In this document: positions 55,942 to 64,000 of the stretch, in pieces
How positions within the stretch are numbered: position 1 is the stretch's first letter
Layout: each line of letters starts with the position of its first letter
Assembly: GCF_022539665.2 (NCBI RefSeq)
Contig: NC_081331.1
Coordinates: 13,796,638 to 13,860,637, forward strand
Length of the DNA: 64,000 bases
From: Daphnia carinata
Lineage: Eukaryota > Arthropoda > Branchiopoda > Diplostraca > Daphniidae
Direction of reading: 5' to 3'
Translations under genes and position numbers: made by a program
The notes under the pieces: model-generated
Seen by the model: only the letters and a program-made list of their open reading frames with translations
Databases searched by the model: none
Told to the model about the DNA's origin: nothing

Positions 55942-56729
55942 TTAAGCGGTTTTCGCCGCTTCAGCGCATGGAACACCGTTGACCAAATGGACAGCGGGAG
56001 TGGCAACGGCGTGATGGTATTGGTGGATTTCGTACTGAGGAGCTACTGGAACGGGGACGGGCTGGGCGTAGGGAGCAGCAACGGGCACCTCAACAGCGAC
56101 CTTCTGCACGTTGACTTTGGTCGGGTGCTGGACAGTCACCTGTGGAGTAATCTCAGAGACGGTGCGGGCCGGGGCCAACACTTTCGATTTCTGGACGTAG
56201 GATTCCTGGGCGGCTCCTTTGGTCTGAGCGAGTCCCATAAAGTCATAGTTGGTAACGTGGGCACCAGCTCCCAAGTTGGGCTTCATGATGTGGGCAGTTT
56301 GTCCGACCACAACGGGAGTCTCGGCGTAGTGGACGCGGGTCTCAAAGGCGTGCGGGACAACGTGAACTGGCGCAGCTGCGACCTGAACCGGAGCTGGAGC
56401 TACCACCTGGACTGGCTCTGGAACGGCGTAAGTGAGTGGAGCTGGGGCAGCAACGGCGACAGGAGCTGAAATGTCATACTGGATTTGTGGTTGCACTTCA
56501 ACATGAATAGGAGCAGGTGCGGCATAAGGTACAGGTGCAACACCGTAAGCAATTGAAGCTGGATGCGTCAGGCAAGGCGTAGCGGGGATGGCAGGGGCGG
56601 CCAACGCAGCGGCAACAAACAATGGAAGAACGACCTGTTAAGCATAAAAATAATATTTCTTAAGCAATAAAATCTCTAATCGTTAAAATACTAGTATAAA
56701 TTCGAATAGCAACTTACAAGGAAATGCAT
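55942..56729 (-). CDS. Cuticle-type secreted protein, YDFPAP family with degenerate repeat
   Basis: 234 aa in exons 56718-56729 (MHFL) and 55942-56634. Signal peptide VVLPLFVAAALAA, then [20 protein letters not shown], where a single YDISAP replaces the YDFPAP array. The C-terminal half ([75 protein letters not shown]) is almost the same as in the genes at 40461 and 50291. It ends CAEAAKTA. The donor is GTAAGT. Confidence 0.88.
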
Positions 56730-57217
56730 TTTGATTGTTTATGTTGAGATTGAGCTGACACACAGTGGCTTGCTTTCGAACACAGTTTACACGCGTGTAT
56801 TTATACGAGAAAAACAGGGCGTTGGTCTTGCCAAACAACTTGAAGAATACAGTTTTTGCTACGTTCTCGTTTAATTCTTCGTCTTGGCAAAGATGCATTT
56901 TGCTCTTCTAGCTATATCCTAGAATAAATGCATGTTGGCGTGGCTCTGCAAAGCACCTCGACTAGATCGCCTTGAAATTTCATGGTCATTTCGCTAGTTG
57001 TTGTCAAGACAACATTTAAAATGTGTGCGTATGTAATACTTCCCGAAAAAATAAGTGGAAAACTAATTGTTTTAAGTTGTCTGAATAATTATAGTTGATC
57101 GTTAAATAAACGTGATATCACGTCAGCATGTTACCACATAAAACATATGCTTTAAATGGGAATGCGGAGTCATGGACATCCAGGCAATCAGGAAAGGCTC
57201 GTTGTTTCCTTCGGCTA

Positions 57218-58820
57218 TTAGTTTTGGAGGAGGATGACCATGTACGTGACAATTGCACCACTCAACTAAGAATGAAATAAAGTGTTCCGCAATGACAACA
57301 TTAGATAGCGTAACATTCTGAATTGCACTACAAGTATGCTAGAATGTTGATTAGAACAGCAAACTTACAGCCGGTATGAGATGCACACCAATCTTAAATA
57401 GTCCAGCAGCGGACAAATGGACACGATCTTCGTCAATCTGTACCAAAAAAGTCATCATCTATAGAAATATTTTAAAAATCATATTAAGTAAAATTAATTT
57501 CCGTCCTTTAGAGCCGTGAAAGTGTTGGTAGGCTAACAAAACTAACCGTCATTTTCTCGGCTATCGTTTTAGAAAATCCAGAGAGAGACATAGCTGTAAC
57601 GCGTTCGTGAAGGAGACGAACCTGACAACACAAAGTAATTTTTTTTTCCCTATTAGATGTCATGGAAGGATTAAGGTCATTCGTTTGTATTGTAAATGAA
57701 TGCCCTGTTATCTTACCTGACGAACTGGCATGTCAGCGGAAGTGAGAAGAATCAAAACGCGGATCGATTCCGCAACAATAAAGAAAGAATGAACTAGAGC
57801 TGTGTTTTCCAAAATGATGTTTGTGTGAATGAAGCTGTAGGCGAAAGCAAACGAAGTGCTGACAATTGTGAAGAATTTGATAGCCAAGATGAAAAAAACA
57901 GGAATGGCGAAAACGCTATTGAGTTCTGACGAAGCCCGACAAACGTAGTCAAATGTCAATGCATTTCTCTTCATCATTTTGATTTTATCCGTTCTAAAAA
58001 AAAACAGATCAAAATTGAGAATTAATGCTTTGTTTTCAATTTGTTTGCAGATTAAATGAATTATTAAACCTTTCGTGAGCAGTGACTTGAAGTTCATCGT
58101 TCCCTTGTTCTTTGCAACGCAATAATACCAATTGGATATAATATGCGGTGATGTAATAACACATGTGAATAAAGAGCAAGAAGCAATTAAACGTTATGTT
58201 GATGGAAACTAAAGCCACAAACAAAGCTGTAGTTGGAAAAATTCCTAAAGTGGGTGGTAGAAGTACGGCGTACATAGGCATGGCCACAACCATCGCAGCT
58301 ATAGACTGTGTTAAGATTTATTCAAATGAAAACAGCGTACTTCTTAATGAAAACTCGGTTTACCGACCGTCATTAAAACAGCAAAAAAACCAACGACAAA
58401 TCGAATCGGAATAGAACTTCTATGCTCGGTGATGAATTCCTCCCCCAAAAGCCTTTCAACATTTCGGACGGCTTCAACTGCGTTGCTTAAACGAACGTAA
58501 TGCATCGTAATCCAGCGAAATGGTAGCAATTGCACTAAGAAAAGGAACGAGGTTATCATGGTTAGGACGATCAAAGTGGTTGGGATGGTTCTATCAGCCA
58601 CTAAAATGTTTTGCAGATCGTCGCTCAAGTATCCTACCATACTCACACCACAAATTTGATACGCAAATACTAGACAAAACCAACAAGTAAAAGCACTTCT
58701 AAGAGAAAACGTGAACCGTTCAAATTTGCCAGTAGTTGAATTGCGTTCGATTGTGTAAGGAATCAAGCCACAAGCTTGGCAGAGGCTAACGAACGGTTGT
58801 AACTGTTCGAAGACGGACAT
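57218..58820 (-). CDS. Gustatory receptor-like 7TM protein 1
   Basis: 392 aa in six exons: 58368-58820, 58070-58305, 57717-57993, 57547-57621, 57369-57458 and 57218-57265. Phases are consistent (0,2,0,0,0). Seven hydrophobic segments are visible, for example CWFCLVFAYQICGV, LIVLTMITSFLFLVQLL and FVVGFFAVLMT in exon 1. The last two exons carry VHLSAAGLFKIGVHLIPA and LSGAIVTYMVILLQN, the C-terminal TYxxxxxQ signature of insect-type gustatory receptors, here without the final Phe. Expected to be a ligand-gated cation channel in chemosensory membranes (family knowledge). The first donor, GTCGGT, is weak but sits at the same position in receptor 3. Confidence 0.88.
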
Positions 58821-59401
58821 GACGCCAAATGATAGGACGTGATGGTGGGAAATGAATCGTTCGATTGGACCCTTGTTGGTTTTCAGTGGTACGTGTGTTG
58901 GTAGATATTATGTAACCATGGAAATGCAACCTTATGATTGTCAAATTGCTACTTTAACAAAATGTCACCGTTGCACAATTGTTTTTCTGCTAAATATAGC
59001 AGAAAACTCATTTCTTTTCTTACCTCTTGATTATGACCTGATGGATTAAAAAGCAACAAGATGCACATCACATTATGCAAATTGTGTTTCACTGACGTGT
59101 TATAAACGCATCAGCGTCGATAAATGCAGTTTTCCAATTTTAGTTTACTCCGCTCTATCGCCTAAACGTGTTTCGTTTAACAACGTTCAAGTTGAATTAT
59201 TTTATAGCATTTCAGGTTATGGTAGATTTGGTAAGCTTACAGTAAAAGGGCTCATTGCCCATTATAATACGCTTTTCTTTTGGCTTTTTAATGCTTGTAT
59301 TGTTAAATGACGATTCAAGAATAGCACGAGATAACAGGAGACACAAATCATCTTTAAATTCAATGCGTTTCCGGATATTTTTTCATGGGTTAATTGAGGA
59401 A

Positions 59402-60956
59402 CTAAACCAATCTCGTTTGAAGCAGGATAATTAGGTAGGTAATGATTGACGCCGTTAACTAAGAGAAGAAAAAAAAAACGTGAAAAGTAAGAAATTGACC
59501 GGTTCAGAAATTCGGCAGGTGTCAAAGAAACGTACGGATGGCAAGAGATTCAATCCGACATAAAAAAGTCCACCGGCTGACAGACGGGCACGTCCCTCCG
59601 AGATGTGTTGGAGAAAAGACAAGGCCTAAAATGTGCACAACAATTTTAAAGGCAAACATTAGCGTTCATGTCGATTTGCATAAGAACTGTGTACCTCAAG
59701 TTCATCATCCATTTGAATGTCAGCCTCTTCGTTTAAAATGCTAAAAATTCTCTGGCGAAGATTTTTGTACTATCCAAAGGTTAAATAGAGTTCTATGATT
59801 ATATTAAAAGTGATAACCGAATCTCACCTCAATTATGGGCGTTTCAATGCCTCTTAGAACAACTAAAATGCTCAAGAAGCCGGTCGTGAAACTAACAGCG
59901 CACATTGGAGCTAAAGCTTGAATGAATGCATTGCTGGTCCTTAAAGAGCCATAAATGGTGACGTACAAACTAAACGCTGACGATATTAATCTTAATGTTA
60001 AAAACACTAAAGACGGGAGGGAAAACACTTCGTTCAGTTCTGACAGTGCTTTGCATAAATGTCCGAACATTCTTTTGCTTTGTTTCAGTTTGTATTTCCA
60101 ACTCAGCACAGTCTTGGTATCATTCACTTGCATCCTGTTAATCCATGATCATATTAGTTAGAGAGTATCAACACGAATTTGTTTAAAATACCAAGCAATC
60201 GTTTTCGCTTTCGCTCCTGTAACTTTCTCTACTGACGTCAATCGAAACGGACGCTTCATATCCAAGGCTAGAAGGCGAATGTAACAAGCGACGGTATAGT
60301 AGCAGAAGTAGACGAGCAAAAATGAGCTCATTAACATCATAATCATGAAGCCTCGGTTTATCAAGATAACAACAGCCAAAATCGTCCCTTCGTGTTTCAC
60401 TTTCGATGGGAATAGACCCACATTTGAAAACAGTATAGCGCCAGTCTGTATATAAAGGGTTCGTAAATTAGACAGATAATTTATCGCATCAAATTACATA
60501 AGTACTTACACAAACCACTGCAGCGAAAATTCCAACAATTACGCGGATTTTCAAGCCGGAGAAGAATTCTGGTGGTGCATTTTCGATCGCCAATTCGTTA
60601 CTTACCTTACGTAATAAACATATGGCACGACGAATGCAAGGGTATTTTGAAATGGCGTAGCGAGTCATGACAACTAATACCATCAAAAATAAGTGCTCAT
60701 GAATAACAAAGCCGATAAACATAGTGGGCAGTTGTGTTTGACGAATGAGTGCTAAAACGCCACAGATATCCCAAACTGGAATAACTAATTGAACAGCAAA
60801 CAGGAAAAAGAACCACCAAAAGATTGGATGACGCAGAGAAAAGGAAAACTTTTTGAAACTCTTTGTGGGTGAATTTTCGTTTTCAACAAAGAAAGGAATT
60901 AATCCAAACATTTGACAGAAGAGAATGAACGGTCGGAGGTGTTCAAAACAATGCAT
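59402..60956 (-). CDS. Gustatory receptor-like 7TM protein 2 (divergent)
   Basis: 409 aa in six exons: 60510-60956, 60192-60445, 59828-60134, 59695-59769, 59536-59625 and 59402-59458. The exon pattern and phases equal those of its two neighbours, including the 25- and 30-codon exons 4 and 5. Sequence is much more diverged: MHCFEHLRPFILFCQMFGLI at the start, SELNEVFSLPSLVFL in exon 3, GRARLSAGGLFYVGLNLLPS in exon 5 and TASIITYLIILLQTRLV at the end. Membrane segments fall in the same places. No broken exon is seen, so it is probably functional. Confidence 0.86.
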
Positions 60957-61743
60957 CTTCGTTTAGATCGTGTCTGTTCTTCGTGTCGCGTGCCACTGTT
61001 CCACGTCTAACCGAATACGCGATAGTAGTATACTATTATCAATGTTTCGATCCTTTTTTCTTCGCTAATGAAATGGCTAAGAGCTTAATCGAGTCGAGTG
61101 CACTGATGAAGTGTTTGCATTCTTTTGCTTTAACTGATTAGAAGTACGACTTGATGTCGACTGTGCAAGTAGAAAGCGCCAGCCAATTGGGATAGAGCGA
61201 TGGCTGAAAGTCGCAATTCGCCTTCTGTCACAATTCGTCCAACACAAATTAGTTTGATTAACAAAGTTCAGGTAGTAATAACATTTAGTTTCACGCGTCG
61301 CGTGTCAGCCTTTTTTCATAATGAAAATGTTACTATACTAGAGGAGGAATTTCATTTGAATAACATCCAATAAACCATTGATCATAGGTTAATAAATAAA
61401 AGCAAAACGGCAGGCCCTATTTCATCTGCCAGTTGACCAACGAGATGGATTAGAACTTTAGCAATCTAAGTGGCAACTTGTACAAATAAAATTTTATATG
61501 GAGATGCGGAAAATTATTGTGTAGTGTAGTTTTGTATTTGACCGTGTTTGACAAAGGCAGATTTTATCACATTTGTACGATTGCGATAGATATTGTGTAA
61601 ATATATTAATTGATATTTTTTTTCTTGCGAGTACGATCGCAAATGATTGCGGAAGGCCTCCTATGCAATATGTGTTCTGGTCGGTGACCGACGCATCCAA
61701 ACAATCAACAGGCAGGGCTCGATGAATTTTTCATCGTACAGTA
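60957..61743. other. Intergenic between receptor genes
   Basis: AT-rich spacer, holds the promoter of receptor 2. Nothing else recognised. Confidence 0.5.
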
Positions 61744-63300
61744 CTAGTTTTGGACGAGTATAACTATATAAGTGACAATGGCACCTGCCAGCTAATAATT
61801 CATATTAAGTATTCACACATTGTAGTATTTGATAGCCAAAATAGTTGATAAAGTTTTCAAACAATAGCTCACTTACAGCCGGAATTAGATGCACCCCAAC
61901 CTTGTACAGCCCGACGGCGGACAAGTGAACACGATCTTCGTCAAGTTGAATCTGCAGAGTCATCATCTAAAATATTTTAAAATTCGTTTAATTCAAACGT
62001 TCCCCGTTATATAAAGCCATCAAGATGTCGTCGGAATAAAGAAGAAACTAACAGTAATTTTCTCAGTCAACGTTTTTGAAAATCCAGACAGAGACATGGT
62101 AGTAACGTGTTCGTGGAGGACACGAACCTGGCAAAAATAAAGCAATGGTGATTGGTATGATCAGTTTTTGTCCATGAAAATGTACGTGACGTACCTGATG
62201 AGCGGGCATATCAGCTGCAGCGAGAAAGATAAATAAGCGGATGGATTCGATTAAAAAAAGGAAAGGATATATCCAAATGGTACTATCCAAAACGGTACTC
62301 TTATAAATAAGGCGGTATGTGTAACCGAAAGCACAGCTAATGACTATGACGAATTGCAATCCCAACTGAAATAAAGCAGGTAGAGAGAAAATGCTGTTGA
62401 GTTCTGACGAGGCTCGGCACAGAAAGTCAAATATGAGCGCATTTTTTCTCATCATTTTAATTTTTTTTGCCCTAAAAAGCCATAATGATAGATTATTAGG
62501 ATTCCGTTTCAACTAAATTTAAGGATTTTTTGAAATACTATACCCTTTGTGAACACACTGTTGAAATTCATCATCATCTTCTTTTTTGAAATGCAACGAT
62601 ATCAGTTGTATGTAATGTGCGACGATGTAATAACAAAAGTGAATAAAAAGCAAAGAGGAATCAAGCATCACAGTGACGGAAGATAAAATTATGATCATAG
62701 CTGTTATTGCGGAGACAGCCATGTTTGCCGGCAAAGTCTCAGAAAATACAGGCTCCATAACAAATAGCGTGGCTACAGACTGTGTAAAAAAATATTTTAA
62801 GAATTCGAATCCTATGCATTTAATATGCACACGGCAATTGAGGTACTGACCGTTGTCATGACAGCAGCAAAACCTGCGAGAAATCGCTTCATTATGGAAC
62901 TCTTGTGCTCCAGGAGGAATCTCTCTCCGAAGAGCCTTTCAACTTCTTGTACCGCCTTCACAGCGTTGTCCAGGTGACGGTAGTTCAACGCAATCCAACG
63001 AGATGATAGCAGTTGAGCTAACCAGGAGGACGAGGTAACCCCGCTCAGAATGATAAGTGTGATTGGTACATTTTCGTTTGCCGATGAAGGATCTGGCTCA
63101 CGGCTCAAGGATCTCACCATTACCACAGCCGAAACTTGCGAAATAAAAACTAATAAAAACCACCAAGTAGAAACATTTTTAATAGAAAACGTGAATCGTT
63201 CAAATTTGCCGGTAGTTGAATTGCGCTTCATTGTGTAAGGTATCAGTCCGCAAGCTTGGCAGAGGCTAACGAATGGACGTAACTGCTCAAAGAGTGACAT
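61744..63300 (-). CDS. Gustatory receptor-like 7TM protein 3
   Basis: 391 aa in six exons: 62851-63300, 62544-62779, 62195-62471, 62053-62127, 61877-61966 and 61744-61791. Exons 2-6 have exactly the same lengths as in receptor 1. It starts MSLFEQLRPFVSLCQACGLI, has MMRKNALIFDFLCRASSELN in exon 3, VHLSAVGLYKVGVHLIPA in exon 5 and the signature AGAIVTYIVILVQN at the end. The first donor is GTCAGT. It is a close paralogue of receptor 1, with receptor 2 lying between them. Confidence 0.88.
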
Positions 63301-64000
63301 GTTGAGAATGGCAAAATATCATGTCGAGCCGAATCCATCTAATCGAATAACAAACTACGGTTTTTTGTGTTAAATTTGTTCATCGTGTAGCCATGGAAAT
63401 GGGGCTTCACCATGCCCACAGTGACGAAATATTCTGCTGTTCAAACGCACGTGTTGGATAGACGATGGATTAGAAATGTAATGAGACACGCCGCCTCGCA
63501 GTAAATTGTCTGCTAATATTACAAATTGCGCAAAAGTAATTTACAAGATATAGAATATAGAAACCTTTTTTAACACAATATATTTTTGAATATATGACGA
63601 TTTCGGCGGATGATAGTCACCGAAAAATAGAAACGCTTTCATGGAATCGACTTAATCTGAATCAAAATCTGACAGAGCCTTTAGTTTCGAAAACTGTAAC
63701 ATTTGTAGTGTACACGGTTGTTTCAGGATATGAATGAAAAGAGGGTCACTCACAGGATTTTGCAGTGAATCAATGGCCCATGGTACAATTAGCGCTAATA
63801 TTATTCTAATATGTAGGTGGAAACAATCCTATTGTTACACGTATTATATAGTCTGGTGTCAAGTATAATCTGGATTAATTATTAATAAAATAGGGTATTG
63901 TGCGTTTATTTCGTTTCAAAAAGAAAATACGACGAAATTTTCTCACGTTATTAACAAAAGTGCTGTTAGCTGTTTAATGCTTTCAGCTGTTCATAAGACA
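63301..64000. other. Intergenic, nothing recognised
   Basis: Upstream region of receptor 3, AT-rich, with no gene seen up to the window edge. Confidence 0.5.

Overview
This window looks like a gene-dense arthropod nuclear genome with short introns, most likely a cladoceran crustacean such as Daphnia (inference). The evidence is large families of secreted cuticle proteins, a trio of gustatory-type seven-transmembrane receptors, arthropod TATA plus TCAGT core promoters, and introns of about 65-100 bp. No bacterial, phage or CRISPR features are visible. Gene models were built by eye from splice sites, reading phase and comparison between paralogues inside the window.

Region 1 (1-35120) is a cluster of RR-1 cuticle protein genes (Rebers-Riddiford chitin-binding domain). 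Eleven three-exon genes are visible. Ten form five head-to-head pairs: a minus-strand gene ending in GKGYKIY and a plus-strand gene ending in GLGY, GAGY or GPGY, sharing a 590-730 bp promoter. One minus-strand gene (17230-17974) stands alone. The left 5.65 kb is a near-identical copy of 10210-15858 (about 10.2 kb period), so the first two pairs are recent duplicates. Two related secreted-protein genes of another family lie between pairs.

Four of the five cuticle pairs are followed by a candidate non-coding RNA gene, and a fifth RNA copy lies just before the fifth pair. Each RNA copy has a conserved upstream element, TATAAAAG exactly 32 nt before a 13-bp hairpin whose substitutions keep pairing, and a shared 3' end running into a T-run. 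This looks like a PSE+TATA (RNA polymerase III type 3) promoter and terminator. I do not recognise the RNA, and I regard it as the most interesting object in the window.

Region 2 (29712-39122) is a rearranged zone. A tandem duplication (about 1.45 kb, offset 6587) carries a short secreted-peptide gene and a permuted, Met-less fragment of an Ala/Pro-rich cuticle gene. The second fragment is fused to the tail of another cuticle family and is interrupted by one stop codon.

Region 3 (38744-56729) holds two more secreted cuticle-type families. One is four small proteins sharing HDSAII and TPVVQRVLTPVG motifs. The other is a family with YDFPAP repeats and a conserved [18 protein letters not shown]-like domain. 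Two unrelated secreted Tyr-rich proteins lie among them.

Region 4 (57218-63300) has three complete six-exon gustatory receptor-like genes in tandem on the minus strand, all with identical intron positions.
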